The notes: a model not told the origin generated them from the letters alone. DNA of 64,000 nt from Clostridia bacterium (GCA_017504735.1 JAFVQP010000070.1:25861-89860); one strand, 5' to 3'; counted from the stretch's first letter, positions 52,708 through 62,439 are shown. Program-made: numbers and translations.

Positions 52708-53436
52708 TTATTTTGTTTTTTTCTTGTTTTTTCTATACGAATCCATCTTCGCCGTTCGTTTGCCCAAATCGTTACATTCGTCACACAATTTTTGCGCCAC
52801 CTCTTGTCTATCCGCACAGGTTGCCGCAATTTCAGAAAATTTCTTCGCTTCCCCCACCAAACAAATATTTTTTTCTTTGTTGTAGTAGGCGGTATACACA
52901 GTATTGTCAATACCTTTTTTTCTTTGCAACTCTAAAAATAAAACCGCACCGCCGTGAAATCCTTGTAACGTTTCTTGATACCCATCGTCCGATTTTTCGG
53001 GGAAAATAACCAAATTTCTACCCTCGTCAAGCCGTTCAGCACTCTCATGCATTGTCTTTTTCAAGCGCGCATCTTCGTATGTAGAAACCACGTCCAACCC
53101 CTTGTAAAACATATTTGTCAAGGGGCTGGCAATCAAACAAAATACCCGCGCCAAAAATAAATTCATCCCCTTTTTTTGATGAAAATATACTTTACTTTGG
53201 TATCCGTACATAGTTTTTAAACCTGAATTCATTTGATGAGCACCCCAAAAAGAAACGGGTTTTCCGCTGTACATTTCCCATGCCATTGGCGCATCCGTCC
53301 CTTCGTGGTTACAAAGGATTACAGCGCCGTGTTCCACCTCTTCGCCCTCGTAAATAAACTTCGGTTCCTTATAACGAACACGCATGATCTTTTTTACAAA
53401 TCGAAACCACTTTTTTTCTTTTCTTCCTTTTTTCAT
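52708..53436 (-). CDS. PlsC-like acyltransferase
   Basis: A 242-residue protein of the 1-acylglycerol-3-phosphate acyltransferase fold. Motif I is NHEGTDAP near residue 50 (NHx4D). Motif III reads FPEKSDDGY near 145, where FPEG is usual. The N-terminus is very basic. It would transfer an acyl chain to a lysolipid or related acceptor at the membrane face; the altered motif III leaves the acceptor open. I chose ATG 53436 since GGAG sits six bases upstream; earlier in-frame ATGs lack a site. It stands alone, not obviously tied to its neighbours. Confidence 0.78.
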   Translation of the reverse strand: MKKGRKEKKWFRFVKKIMRVRYKEPKFIYEGEEVEHGAVILCNHEGTDAPMAWEMYSGKPVSFWGAHQMNSGLKTMYGYQSKVYFHQKKGMNLFLARVFCLIASPLTNMFYKGLDVVSTYEDARLKKTMHESAERLDEGRNLVIFPEKSDDGYQETLQGFHGGAVLFLELQRKKGIDNTVYTAYYNKEKNICLVGEAKKFSEIAATCADRQEVAQKLCDECNDLGKRTAKMDSYRKNKKKTK

Positions 53437-53673
53437 TGCAATCTCCATTATAATTTTCATTATCATCAAAAAAAAATTATAACACCAAAAAAAGAAGAAT
53501 TGAAGTCAATTTTGTGACAATATTATGAAATAATTTACAAAACTCGGCATTTTTCGCAACTGCCTAATTCAACGCACCTCCACAAATAATCATCCACCCG
53601 AATATGATATGCACCTGTTTTACTATACAAAAAAGGGCGCAGTTACACGCCCTTTCCACATTCACTTTACAAC

Positions 53674-55281
53674 TTACAAGGTTTCTTTCCAGTATTTTAT
53701 CATTTTTGCAACAGCGTGAACCTTATCCGTATTGATGGTTAAATCCTCGTTGTAGGTCGGGCAAATCCAAGCGCCTTCCTCAAACTCATTCCACGCAAAC
53801 ATCAGGATATGGCCAAAGAAGGTGTCGCGCAAACATTCGGTATTTTTGATTGCATCCGCAAATATCTTTGCACCTTCCATAAGGTCTGCTTCCGTAGGCT
53901 GTTTTGCATAATCCGTCGCAGGATAATCCGCCCAAGGCGAAGGGATATCCATCCTCGGCGAAGGATCCCAACCAACAGGGTATAAGGGTATGGTTTTATC
54001 GATATTCTTTGCTTCGATCAGCTCATTTTCACGCGCAGTTGCACGCCATACACATTCTTCCAAACCATATTCCACCAATTCCTTATGCGTGGTAATGCCA
54101 TCTTTTCCACAAGAATACGCAGACAAGCCGTCCACCAAATCATACCGCGTATGCATAGGAAGTTTACCGCCAAACATCGCGATAAACATAGGCTTTTCAC
54201 CCCCTACCTTTTCCACAGCATTCAACACACCATTGATTTCTTCTTCGTCAATGCGCCAGAAAAGATACACGATGGGTCTGCCGTTTACTTTTTCGTAATA
54301 GGGCTTTTTCAGTAGCTCCGCAAGGCGCAAATAATCCGCCTCTAAGAAGGGGTGTTTCCCCATAATAGCCGCCACGTTAATTTGGTCTTTTAACCTACTG
54401 TTCTCGTACATGGTAAGGGCATAGCTCAATTCGTACACCTTATGCGAGCAATCCCGCTCGCAGGTGCGTTCGTGCGCTTTCGACCCTTCGTTGGGGTAAA
54501 ATACATAGGCGAAATAGTCAATGCCCGCGTCAATCGCGTATTGCAATTCTACGTCGAATTCCTCTTGCGTTCTCCAATGGTAATCGATTTTATCCTCGCC
54601 CAAAATATCCGCATAGAAAGGGGTTGCCGTTCTATATTTCCTCGGCGAAAGGGTACGCGTTTGGTAGTAACCAAACCACGTACTGGACGGCAACGAACAA
54701 TCCCATTGCACTACACCAACGCGAAGTTTGTCTTCTTTTTTACACTTGTTGAAAATGTTCAAATTCATAATACTTTTCTCCCTTTTAAATATATCTATGC
54801 TGATAATGCCGACAACTGCTGAAATGAAGGTAATGATTTCGTTTGCAACCCCGATAGGCAGCCCTGCCCCGATATCATATACCCCCATACAAATCGCAAC
54901 AGGAATTGCGAGGATACGGGAAAGTTTCGGGATGGCAAAATAGAACCCAAACACCGCGATGATAGAACCAAGCGCAGGCAAGATGGAAACCGCCGATTTC
55001 CAGGTCAGTATCGAACATACGATAGAGGTCACCGCAAACAAACTTAAGCAGGCAATCCCCACCTTCCCTTTTCTATCAACCGTGATAAATGTAATCTCTC
55101 TTGCAATAGCGATACACGCAACGCAAAATCCCGTATATGCGCCAGGCAATAAATAATAAACCGCCCATACAAAGTTAGATATTAACTTGACAATCAATAT
55201 CCCTTTTGACGTGTTTTGTTGGTAAATGGCAAGGTTTAAGATAATGCCGAGAATACCAACAATTAATATAGCCGTTTCCAT
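53674..55281 (-). CDS. YgjV-like membrane domain fused to GH99/WbsX-like enzyme domain
   Basis: A 535-residue protein. Residues 1-165 are hydrophobic with about six helices and resemble YgjV-family inner-membrane proteins (ILGIILNLAIYQQNTSKGILIVKL; AIPVAICMGVYDIGAGLPIGVANEIITF). Residues 185-535 resemble GH99/WbsX-like barrels (VGVVQWDCSLPSSTWFGYYQTR; ELQYAIDAGIDYFAYVFYPNEG; GRPIVYLFWR; MFAWNEFEEGAWICPTYNED), a family of endo-mannosidase-like and capsule-locus enzymes. Between them lies GGGAG, nine bases, then an in-frame ATG (54768, residue 172), so the second domain could also be made alone. Start ATG 55281 has GAGG upstream. An active enzyme domain would face the cytoplasm. Confidence 0.75.
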   Translation of the reverse strand: METAILIVGILGIILNLAIYQQNTSKGILIVKLISNFVWAVYYLLPGAYTGFCVACIAIAREITFITVDRKGKVGIACLSLFAVTSIVCSILTWKSAVSILPALGSIIAVFGFYFAIPKLSRILAIPVAICMGVYDIGAGLPIGVANEIITFISAVVGIISIDIFKREKSIMNLNIFNKCKKEDKLRVGVVQWDCSLPSSTWFGYYQTRTLSPRKYRTATPFYADILGEDKIDYHWRTQEEFDVELQYAIDAGIDYFAYVFYPNEGSKAHERTCERDCSHKVYELSYALTMYENSRLKDQINVAAIMGKHPFLEADYLRLAELLKKPYYEKVNGRPIVYLFWRIDEEEINGVLNAVEKVGGEKPMFIAMFGGKLPMHTRYDLVDGLSAYSCGKDGITTHKELVEYGLEECVWRATARENELIEAKNIDKTIPLYPVGWDPSPRMDIPSPWADYPATDYAKQPTEADLMEGAKIFADAIKNTECLRDTFFGHILMFAWNEFEEGAWICPTYNEDLTINTDKVHAVAKMIKYWKETL

Positions 55282-55533
55282 GGGCTTCCTCTCGATTTTT
55301 ATACTTGGTTTATATCCTATCACCTTTCAGCATACTTGTCAATAATTCTACGGATAAAATTCCTAAATAATCCGTAAAAAAAAGTATCAGATTTGATAAA
55401 AATATCAAAATGGATAAATGGCAATTATGCTTCCCTTTTGCCCGACTTAACACCGCTTTACCAATGAAATCCCCCGTCGTTAAAACGCCTCGTGCGAACC
55501 ATTAAACCTAATCAATCCTTTATCCCACCACGC
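55282..55533. other. Intergenic stretch without a gene
   Basis: About 250 bases, AT-rich near 55330-55420. I see no open frame with a ribosome binding site, no RNA motif and no strong palindrome here; it presumably holds the promoter of the YgjV-GH99 gene. Confidence 0.5.
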
Positions 55534-55534
55534 A

Positions 55535-55560
55535 AAAACGCACCCAAAAGGGGTGCGTTT
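55535..55560 (-). terminator. Terminator downstream of the DUF4886 fragment
   Basis: AAACGCACC stem with GGTGCGTTT and a U-run on the minus strand. Probably the original terminator of the DUF4886 gene before the duplication. Confidence 0.75.
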
Positions 55561-55633
55561 ATATGAATTTTGCAAAAGAAAATACACTTTTCAGGGTTCC
55601 ACCGCAAACTTAAAGCAAGCTACTTTACAGCAA

Positions 55634-55837
55634 TCAATCGTTAAAAGCCGCGTTTACCGCCTTGATTACAATTTTACGCTCTTCCCCGCTTACAGGCTCG
55701 TCAAAATCATCAAAATCATTGTTTGTGATATCTTTCCCTGTGAATGCTTTATACCAGGTCAACGCCAATAAATATCTTCCTGCCCCAAAAGAAGCGTGGA
55801 AGGTGTCTCTATGGATTTTTCCTATGTCCATTTTCAT
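55634..55837 (-). pseudogene. C-terminal fragment of a DUF4886 gene
   Basis: Encodes only the last 65 or so residues of a DUF4886 protein (IHRDTFHASFGAGRYLLALT...), about 95% identical in DNA to 59477-59672 inside the intact gene. The N-terminal nucleophile region is absent, so it cannot be active. The similarity stops abruptly near 55835, next to the terminator of the Gfo/Idh/MocA gene. Confidence 0.85.
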
Positions 55838-55844
55838 ATTTATA

Positions 55845-55883
55845 GGAAAAAATCGACAAATTCTTGTCGAAATTTGTCGATTT
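55845..55883 (-). terminator. Terminator of the Gfo/Idh/MocA gene
   Basis: A 13-base perfect stem (55850-55862 with 55871-55883), followed on the minus strand by a T-run. Confidence 0.85.
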
Positions 55884-55918
55884 ACTGTCTATATAGTACC
55901 ATTTTACTTTTCACGGTT

Positions 55919-57190
55919 TTAACTCAACCGCACAGTTGTCTCCTTTTTACGACTTTCCTCAGCCGCATATACCACCAAATGGCTGTAAATGGAATCATCC
56001 AAGTCCGTGATAGAAACCGACTTATTTTCGCCGTTTAAGTAACGCACCAGTTCGTGCATAATCGCATAATCACCGCCACCATGTCCGCCTTGAGCGTCTG
56101 CATTGACGTCTACAAGCTCTTCCGAATACCCAAAGTTGCCTACCCCGCGATCAAACCTACGCACGATAAATTTCCCCGTTTCCATGAAACCGTCAATCTC
56201 CCCTTTCGTACCGATTATGTGTAAATTTCTACCATTTTTATTGACTGCACCCACCATGATAAAGGTAGCCAATGCGCCATTTTCAAATTCCACCATCACC
56301 GTTTGTCTATCGTTGATATCGCCACCGCTATTGTATGCGCAAAGCCCATATTCCGAATTGCGTAAATATGCTTCCTTTTCCTCATAGGTAATGGTTTCAA
56401 GGGGCTTATTTAACCCTGCCCAAGTTTGATGTCCGAATGCATCCACTTCTAAATGGATTTTTTGCGCCGAGTAAAAACAGGTATCGTTATGAGGACACTC
56501 GTGGCAATATTTCGTGGCGCCTTCAGGGGCATTTTTCAAAATGAATTGGGAGCGCGAACCAAAGCTGGACACTTTCACAGGGCGGAAATGGTTATTCAAC
56601 CAACAAATCAAATCCATATCGTGGCAGGATTTTGCCAATAGGAAACTGCTACCGCAATTTTTCTCACTCTTCCACTTGCCACGGATATAGGAATCCACAA
56701 AGTGCGCAATGCCCACAAATTCGCTTAATTCCATCGTCATGATTTCGCCAATTTCACCCGAATCAATGATTTCTTTTGCGCGCTTGTAGAAAGGGGTATA
56801 ACGTAAAACGTGACAAACAACCACCTTTACACCTTTTTCTTGGGCAAGCGACTGCAACTCTAACAGCTGATCCTGATAAGGCACGATCGGTTTTTCCAAT
56901 AGCATATCGTAGCCTGCTAAAATGATGTCCTTTGCCGTTTCATAATGCAACTCGTCCATGGTAGCGTTGATCACAAAATCGCAAGATATTTTCGCGGATA
57001 AAAAAGCGTGCAACGTGGGATAGGTATTCTCCGCAGGCACCCCATAACGCGTAGCCGCTTCCTTGCGTCTTAATTCGCTTACGTCCACCACGCCTACGAT
57101 TTGTAATTCGTCCGGATGCTTTAACGAATAATCCGCATACACACAACCTCTATTGCCTGCGCCTACCAATACCGCTTTTAACTGTTTCAT
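55919..57190 (-). CDS. Gfo/Idh/MocA-family oxidoreductase (long form)
   Basis: A 423-residue NAD(P)-dependent enzyme. VGAGNRGCVYADYSLKHP is the Rossmann loop, LLEKPIVP near 94 carries the catalytic Lys, and KSCHDMDLICWLNNH near 190 the substrate-site His. A Cys cluster (YCHECPHNDTCFYSA near 240) is typical of this longer subgroup and may bind metal. It follows the GH3 gene by four bases and ends at a strong terminator. Members of the subgroup act on sugars or glycosides by transient oxidation, which fits pairing with a glycosidase. Confidence 0.9.
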   Translation of the reverse strand: MKQLKAVLVGAGNRGCVYADYSLKHPDELQIVGVVDVSELRRKEAATRYGVPAENTYPTLHAFLSAKISCDFVINATMDELHYETAKDIILAGYDMLLEKPIVPYQDQLLELQSLAQEKGVKVVVCHVLRYTPFYKRAKEIIDSGEIGEIMTMELSEFVGIAHFVDSYIRGKWKSEKNCGSSFLLAKSCHDMDLICWLNNHFRPVKVSSFGSRSQFILKNAPEGATKYCHECPHNDTCFYSAQKIHLEVDAFGHQTWAGLNKPLETITYEEKEAYLRNSEYGLCAYNSGGDINDRQTVMVEFENGALATFIMVGAVNKNGRNLHIIGTKGEIDGFMETGKFIVRRFDRGVGNFGYSEELVDVNADAQGGHGGGDYAIMHELVRYLNGENKSVSITDLDDSIYSHLVVYAAEESRKKETTVRLS

Positions 57191-57194
57191 ACTC

Positions 57195-59393
57195 TTACTC
57201 CTTTAACGCTTTACCGCGTATTGCAATTTCAAAATTCTTTATGATATTATCTACCGAGGTTGCCAGCGAAAGCGTATAATCGCTGTCGTGCATATCGTAG
57301 CGCATGGTTGCGTCGTAGAAATAAAAACTCTCTTTATCCAAGGGGATTTCAAACTGTACAATTTCCCCTTTGGCTACCTCTATGCGCTTATAACCTTTTA
57401 ATTCTTTCACGGGACGAGAAATAAACCCGTTCTTTCCTGAAATGTAGACCTGCAAAACTTCCGCGCCGTCCATTTCACCAATATTTCTAATTTCACCAAC
57501 CACCGATACGTTACCTTCATGGATACGCAATGCAGAGGAACGCACCTCGAATTTTGTATAACTCAATCCATAACCAAAGGGATACAACGGCGAACCATCG
57601 TTTTCATTATATCCGTATCCCCTACCAGACGGTCTGTGCGCATAATACAGCGGAAGCTGTCCAACCGATCGAGGAATGGTGATAGGAAGTTTGCCAGAAG
57701 GAGAATATTCACCAAATAACAGCTCTGCAATCGCACGTCCGCCCTGTTCACCAGGATACCATGCCTCAACCACCGCGCCAACGTTCTCCAACCAACCGCT
57801 CATATCAATGGGTGAACCATTCAAAAGAACAACCACCGTATTGGGGTTATATTTTGCAATCGAGCAAATCAATTCCTCTTGATTTTCTTTGATTTCAACG
57901 AGCTTTTTATCTACAATCAGCGCACCGTCATCCCTCTGCTGTTTCAAGGTTGTTTTCGGCAATTTGATATCACTTCTATCCAGCCCCTCGCCCTCTACGA
58001 CGGAGGTAAAATATATCGCGGCATCACAAGTTTTAGAAAGCTGTTCCACCTCATCAGCTTGTCCGAAGAGGATTTCCACTTTATCACCATAGTATGTCCT
58101 CAAAGCCTGCAACGGCGTTTGTGCATCTTCTGCATACCACCCGCCAAAAGGCCCTGAATAGTTTACCCCTATCGGTAACACGTTCGCCGCTTGACCAAAC
58201 ACAGCAATGCGACGTATTTTATTAGACGACATAGGTAACAGCCCATTGTTTTTCAACAGAATTAGGCTTTCTTTCGCCGCGCGATACGCTAACGCTTTCG
58301 CTTCGTCATTGCGCACCGTTTGCTCAGCGTTTTCAATAGAAACGTATGGATCATCCATCAACCCCAAACGGAATTTTTGCTTCAATACACGAAAGACGCT
58401 TTCGTTTAACGTTTCTTCGGTAAGGTATCCTTTTTCCAAGGCATCTTTTATCGTTTCAGGGCTACATCTAGGCAAAGAAACGTCATGACCATTCTTCATT
58501 GCATGCGCTTGCGCTTCGCAAACGTTGTTTGTCACTTGATGCCCGTAAAAGACCCCTTCTATACCACTGTAATCGCTGACGACAAAGCCATCAAAACCCC
58601 ATTCGTCGCGCAAAATATCGTTCAACAAATGCCCATTACACGCACAAGGAACCCCGTCGATGCTGTTATAGGAAGTCATAATCGACGTTGCGCCGCCCTC
58701 TTTTACACAACGTTCAAACGGTTTATAATAGATTTCACGCAAAGCACGCTCAGATGAGTATGATTCGTTGGAATCCCTACCGCCCGCGCCGTAATTATCA
58801 ACAAAATGTTTTGGTGTTGCTATGACTCCGTTACTTTCAAAGCCTTTGCACATTGCCACGCCAAAATTGCAATTGAGCAATACGTCTTCCCCAAACGTTT
58901 CCATCGTACGCCCCCAACGGCAATCTCGACTGATATTCACAACCGGGGATAAAACCTGTCTAACCCCCACCGCACGACATTCTTTGCCGATCACGTCCGC
59001 GACTTGATTTACCAGATCATTATCAAAACTGGATGCCAATGCAATCGGCTGAGGAAAACAAGTTGCCATACCCCATTGTGCGCCATGCAAGGCTTCATCA
59101 TGAATGATGGCAGGGATACCATGTGGGCTTTCTTGTATGGAACGTTCTACGTCCGTATGAATACACTTTACAGCATCCTTGGTTGTGCGAGGATGTAGCT
59201 TTTTTTCTTCAAAATCCCAATGGATAAAATGCGCCGAAGAACGAAGATGCCCTTTACGAAAATCGCGCGCATCTTCCCCACTTGTTTCTCGAATCATATC
59301 CGAAGATAATTGGAAAATTTTTTCCTCCAAAGACATTTCCGCCAATAACGCTTTTGCCCGTTCTTCGCTTGATAAGCCTTTATCCTTGTACAT
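57195..59393 (-). CDS. Glycoside hydrolase family 3 (beta-glucosidase/xylosidase-like)
   Basis: A 732-residue GH3 enzyme without a signal peptide, so cytoplasmic. The (beta/alpha)8 domain covers residues 25-340 (GIPAIIHDEALHGAQWG, FGEDVLLNCNFG, GVIATPKHFVDNYG) with the nucleophile Asp in GFVVSDYSGIEG near 268. The alpha/beta sandwich domain covers 375-610 and the Fn3 domain 640-730 (VVGEIRNIGEMDGAEVLQVYI). SDY replaces the commoner SDW, a variation seen in xylosidase-type members. ATG 59393 has GGAGCG upstream. It sits between the DUF4886 and Gfo/Idh genes on a 3.6-kb segment flanked by a 200-bp direct repeat. Confidence 0.93.
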   Translation of the reverse strand: MYKDKGLSSEERAKALLAEMSLEEKIFQLSSDMIRETSGEDARDFRKGHLRSSAHFIHWDFEEKKLHPRTTKDAVKCIHTDVERSIQESPHGIPAIIHDEALHGAQWGMATCFPQPIALASSFDNDLVNQVADVIGKECRAVGVRQVLSPVVNISRDCRWGRTMETFGEDVLLNCNFGVAMCKGFESNGVIATPKHFVDNYGAGGRDSNESYSSERALREIYYKPFERCVKEGGATSIMTSYNSIDGVPCACNGHLLNDILRDEWGFDGFVVSDYSGIEGVFYGHQVTNNVCEAQAHAMKNGHDVSLPRCSPETIKDALEKGYLTEETLNESVFRVLKQKFRLGLMDDPYVSIENAEQTVRNDEAKALAYRAAKESLILLKNNGLLPMSSNKIRRIAVFGQAANVLPIGVNYSGPFGGWYAEDAQTPLQALRTYYGDKVEILFGQADEVEQLSKTCDAAIYFTSVVEGEGLDRSDIKLPKTTLKQQRDDGALIVDKKLVEIKENQEELICSIAKYNPNTVVVLLNGSPIDMSGWLENVGAVVEAWYPGEQGGRAIAELLFGEYSPSGKLPITIPRSVGQLPLYYAHRPSGRGYGYNENDGSPLYPFGYGLSYTKFEVRSSALRIHEGNVSVVGEIRNIGEMDGAEVLQVYISGKNGFISRPVKELKGYKRIEVAKGEIVQFEIPLDKESFYFYDATMRYDMHDSDYTLSLATSVDNIIKNFEIAIRGKALKE

Positions 59394-59476
59394 ATTACGC
59401 TCCTTCCTATCACAGCAATATTATAGATAAAGTTTTCCTTGGAATCTGAAAGCACTTTATTTCTAATTTATCGCCA

Positions 59477-59672
59477 TCAATCATCAAAAGCCGCGTTTAC
59501 CGCCTTGATTACAATTTTACGCTCTTCATCGCTTACGGGTACGTCAAAATCATCAAAATCATTGTTTGTGATATCTTTCCCTGTGAATGCTTTATACCAG
59601 GTCAACGCCAACAAATATCTTCCTGCCCCAAAAGAAGCGTGGAAGGTGTCTCTATGGATTTTTTCTATGCCC
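59477..59672 (-). repeat. Direct repeat of 55634-55830
   Basis: The 3' end of the DUF4886 gene, about 95% identical to the fragment at 55634-55830 and in the same orientation; about nine differences in 195 bases by eye. Together the two copies flank the GH3 and Gfo/Idh genes. Confidence 0.85.
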
Positions 59673-60202
59673 ATTTTCGTTGCGTTTTGCATGGCTTGCC
59701 CACACGGAATAATACCGTCCGCGTGAATGGACAGCGCTGCCTTTGCATAGGCTTCACGGATATTTTTAAACATTTCGTCCGCGCTATCGTATCCGCCGAT
59801 CTCTTTCAAGCGTTCGCTCCCGTCTTCATATGCCCACGTTTGGTGCATATAAACTTTGGCATTGGGACAATACTTCTTCACATATTCCAATAGATTTTCC
59901 AAATACGGCGTATACGTTTCATAATGCGCGCTGAAATGGCTTGCCTGCTGAAAAGTAATAACGTCCCAATCATCACTAAGCAGCAAGTGCTTTATCGATA
60001 CCAATAAACCGGGATAATCACCATTGTATTCAAACGAATAATTCGCTTTATCTTCTAAAACGTTAAGATAATGCGTCCGGAGCGAGCAACCGCCTATATC
60101 CAAATTTACCGTTTTAAAGTCATCCCCCGCTTTTTTAGCCAATTTATACAAATATCTTTGTGCGTCTTGTGAAAAGCTGTTGCCTATGGATAAAATCTTC
60201 AT
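59477..60202 (-). CDS. Cytoplasmic DUF4886 (SGNH-like) protein
   Basis: A 241-residue single-domain DUF4886 protein: ILSIGNSFSQDAQRYLYKLAKKAG at the N-terminus holds the presumed nucleophile Ser, GGCSLRTHYLNV follows, and HRDTFHASFGAGRYLLALTWYKAFTG near 195 gives the presumed catalytic His region. No signal peptide. ATG 60202 has AAAGGAG eight bases upstream; the frame extends 5' but without a start site. Probably a carbohydrate esterase-like hydrolase working with the GH3 enzyme 83 bases downstream. Its last 195 bases recur at 55634. Confidence 0.85.
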   Translation of the reverse strand: MKILSIGNSFSQDAQRYLYKLAKKAGDDFKTVNLDIGGCSLRTHYLNVLEDKANYSFEYNGDYPGLLVSIKHLLLSDDWDVITFQQASHFSAHYETYTPYLENLLEYVKKYCPNAKVYMHQTWAYEDGSERLKEIGGYDSADEMFKNIREAYAKAALSIHADGIIPCGQAMQNATKMGIEKIHRDTFHASFGAGRYLLALTWYKAFTGKDITNNDFDDFDVPVSDEERKIVIKAVNAAFDD

Positions 60203-60325
60203 TTCCCATTCTCCTTTCGCATTGTAATTGCTATTTTCCCTTATTATAGCACCGCCATTTTCATTTGTCAATGCTTATTTTCATTTGGCTGTAAATTGCA
60301 CTGTGAAATCCCTTCATCTGAACCA

Positions 60326-60352
60326 ACGAAAAAGCCCCACGAAGGGGTGCTT
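60326..60352 (-). terminator. Terminator of the TIM-barrel enzyme gene
   Basis: GCACCCC/GGGGC stem with a TTCG-type loop and a TTTTT tract on the minus strand, 48 bases past the stop at 60400. Confidence 0.82.
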
Positions 60353-60399
60353 GTTGTCTATCGTTCGACCTTTTTCGTTTCACATCTTTAAAACGAAAT

Positions 60400-62406
60400 T
60401 TATTTCAAAAGCAACGTTTGCGTGGAAAGATATTCAAACGGCTCGAAGACGGTAAGTGTATCACCGTTTATCGCAAAGCTTGCCTTTCTCACCTCGCCCG
60501 TCTGTTTATCCACGACGGATACTTCGCTTATTTTCATCCCGTAAACGTTGCATTGTATAGTGTCAAAGTTTTCCACCGTTGTATTGATCAACATCAGCGC
60601 TTTTTCCACATTTCGGGCATACAGGTATGCGAACACGCCACTTTCTCCCGTGCTCACGATGGGCGCTTTTGCATTTCTACGTACAAAATCACGCAGCATC
60701 GAGGTACGCAAATCATTGTACTGCTCCCATAAAATTTCATCGTGAATATACGGGATCACAAAGAAGTTTCCGCCATCCGCATCACCATAGCCCATAACGT
60801 TGCCGTGATAATCGTACACGTAGGATTTTGCAATAACGTCGTCCTCATATTCGATTTCCACGTAATGTCCTGCACGGCGAACAGCCGCACGAATTCCCTT
60901 TTTCCCATTGACCTCTACACCGTCAGCCGCTTGCTCGTATGCGTGAACGTCTTTTCCTTCCCAATGCTCTTTATAGGATTTCGCACGGAATAAATGTCCT
61001 AATCCCATACGGAACAATCGGATTGCCGCACTACCGTCCAAAAGCACGTAGTTATTTGCAAACAAATCCTCCAACTGCGCCTTTGTGAAATTGTACACTG
61101 CGCTGTTGCAAAGAGAAACGATTTTCCCTTTGAAAGATTTTTCCGTCGATACTTTCGTGTTCAAACCCAACGATGCAATATACGCCCCGAAAAAGTATTC
61201 ATCGGGAGAATAGCTCATAAAGTTCCCTACGTCCGCCTTGCGGTTATATACCTCGTTGGGGTCGGCAGGCACGATAATGCCTTCCGCCTGGTCATACTCA
61301 ATCCCCTGATTGATTACACCGTTCAAATAGGGCATAATCTTCGCCAACGCCTCACCGTAACCAAACCCCTCGTTGATACCGTTTCCGCAAAAATCGTAAA
61401 TATCGTACGTCATACCGTCGATGCAAAGCGGAATGGCAGATTCCACCTGAAAGCGCAAAAATCTTGCGTTTTTGCTGAACGAGCTGAACGCGCTGTTTTC
61501 CAATTCGGGCAAAACAATCGTTTCCTTGGGGATATACGAACGGCAAACGTAAGGGAACATATTGAAATAAGTATAATATTCCTTTGCGCAAATTTCCATA
61601 TAACAGGGCAAATGCAAACGGTTGATCATTTCACCGCCCTGCGCCAAGCCTTTATGCACCGCATACCAATCGCGCGCTTCCATAGAGTGTCGGATTTGCG
61701 CCGAGCTCATCAAGCCCACTTTCGTGTTTAACCCGACCTCTTTGACCGTTTTCCCTAAAAATTCCGCCGAATCTGTCATCGTTTCACGGCTTACGTCCAA
61801 CCATGCGTTTCTAACCTTCTCGTCGCAAGTCTTTCTGAAAAGCAAGTCGGTAAATTCCTCACGTGTGTAATTTGTGCCAAGTTTCTCATTGTAACGTTGC
61901 ATGTGCAGTTCACAAAAGCAACCGCCGTATTTCAAATCGCCGTGGTTATGCAGACGAAAATCGTCTTCTACCCAAATGGTATCGGGTTCAATTTCACGGA
62001 GAAGATATTGATAAAATTCTTTGTAGTATGTACGCCAATTTTCACACAAGGGGCAAGCAACCAATTTGCACTGCGTCCCGTCGTAATCCACCATGGTGGT
62101 GAAATTTTGTCCCTCTTTGAGCTTTCTGCCCCTATCCAAATGCCCAAACTCAATCCAAGGATTTAAGCTGACCTTAATACCGTTTTCAATCAAACGCTTT
62201 TTGGTGCGCTTGATTGCAGCCACCCAAGGCTTTGCCTCTTCAATCGTCATGTGTCCGACGAAATAATCCTCAGCATTGATGAACAGCATTACGTGCTGAA
62301 AACCGTATTTTAAACAATAATCAATGATACCGCTGACACGTTCCTCTTCGTACAAATTTGGAACAATTTGCAAACGCAAAATGTTTTCAAAAATTTTCTT
62401 TTTCAT
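60400..62406 (-). CDS. Putative cytoplasmic glycoside hydrolase, TIM barrel
   Basis: A 668-residue soluble protein. Residues 5-350 suggest a (beta/alpha)8 barrel: FQHVMLFINAEDYF, IKVSLNPWIEFGHLD, DTIWVEDDFRLHNHG near 143, a CFCELH motif next to it, and ETIVLPELENSAFSS near 288; acidic residues in the last two are candidate catalysts. Residues 370-560 look like an amidotransferase-like trimerisation domain, and the last 100 residues a beta domain. It resembles the protein at 7885 in design but not closely in sequence. The specific family is not recognised. The ATG at 62406 has no adjacent ribosome binding site; GGGGAGG lies 27 bases upstream with a small hairpin between. Confidence 0.7.
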   Translation of the reverse strand: MKKKIFENILRLQIVPNLYEEERVSGIIDYCLKYGFQHVMLFINAEDYFVGHMTIEEAKPWVAAIKRTKKRLIENGIKVSLNPWIEFGHLDRGRKLKEGQNFTTMVDYDGTQCKLVACPLCENWRTYYKEFYQYLLREIEPDTIWVEDDFRLHNHGDLKYGGCFCELHMQRYNEKLGTNYTREEFTDLLFRKTCDEKVRNAWLDVSRETMTDSAEFLGKTVKEVGLNTKVGLMSSAQIRHSMEARDWYAVHKGLAQGGEMINRLHLPCYMEICAKEYYTYFNMFPYVCRSYIPKETIVLPELENSAFSSFSKNARFLRFQVESAIPLCIDGMTYDIYDFCGNGINEGFGYGEALAKIMPYLNGVINQGIEYDQAEGIIVPADPNEVYNRKADVGNFMSYSPDEYFFGAYIASLGLNTKVSTEKSFKGKIVSLCNSAVYNFTKAQLEDLFANNYVLLDGSAAIRLFRMGLGHLFRAKSYKEHWEGKDVHAYEQAADGVEVNGKKGIRAAVRRAGHYVEIEYEDDVIAKSYVYDYHGNVMGYGDADGGNFFVIPYIHDEILWEQYNDLRTSMLRDFVRRNAKAPIVSTGESGVFAYLYARNVEKALMLINTTVENFDTIQCNVYGMKISEVSVVDKQTGEVRKASFAINGDTLTVFEPFEYLSTQTLLLK

Positions 62407-62415
62407 ACTATAGAA

Positions 62416-62439
62416 TGTGAATAATCACACTGCCTCCCC
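62416..62439 (-). promoter_or_regulatory. Distant ribosome binding site with intervening hairpin
   Basis: On the minus strand GGGGAGG (62439-62433) is followed by the hairpin TGTGA-TTAT-TCACA (62429-62416) and then nine bases to the ATG at 62406. Folding of the hairpin would shorten the effective spacing to about 12 bases. Confidence 0.45.
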
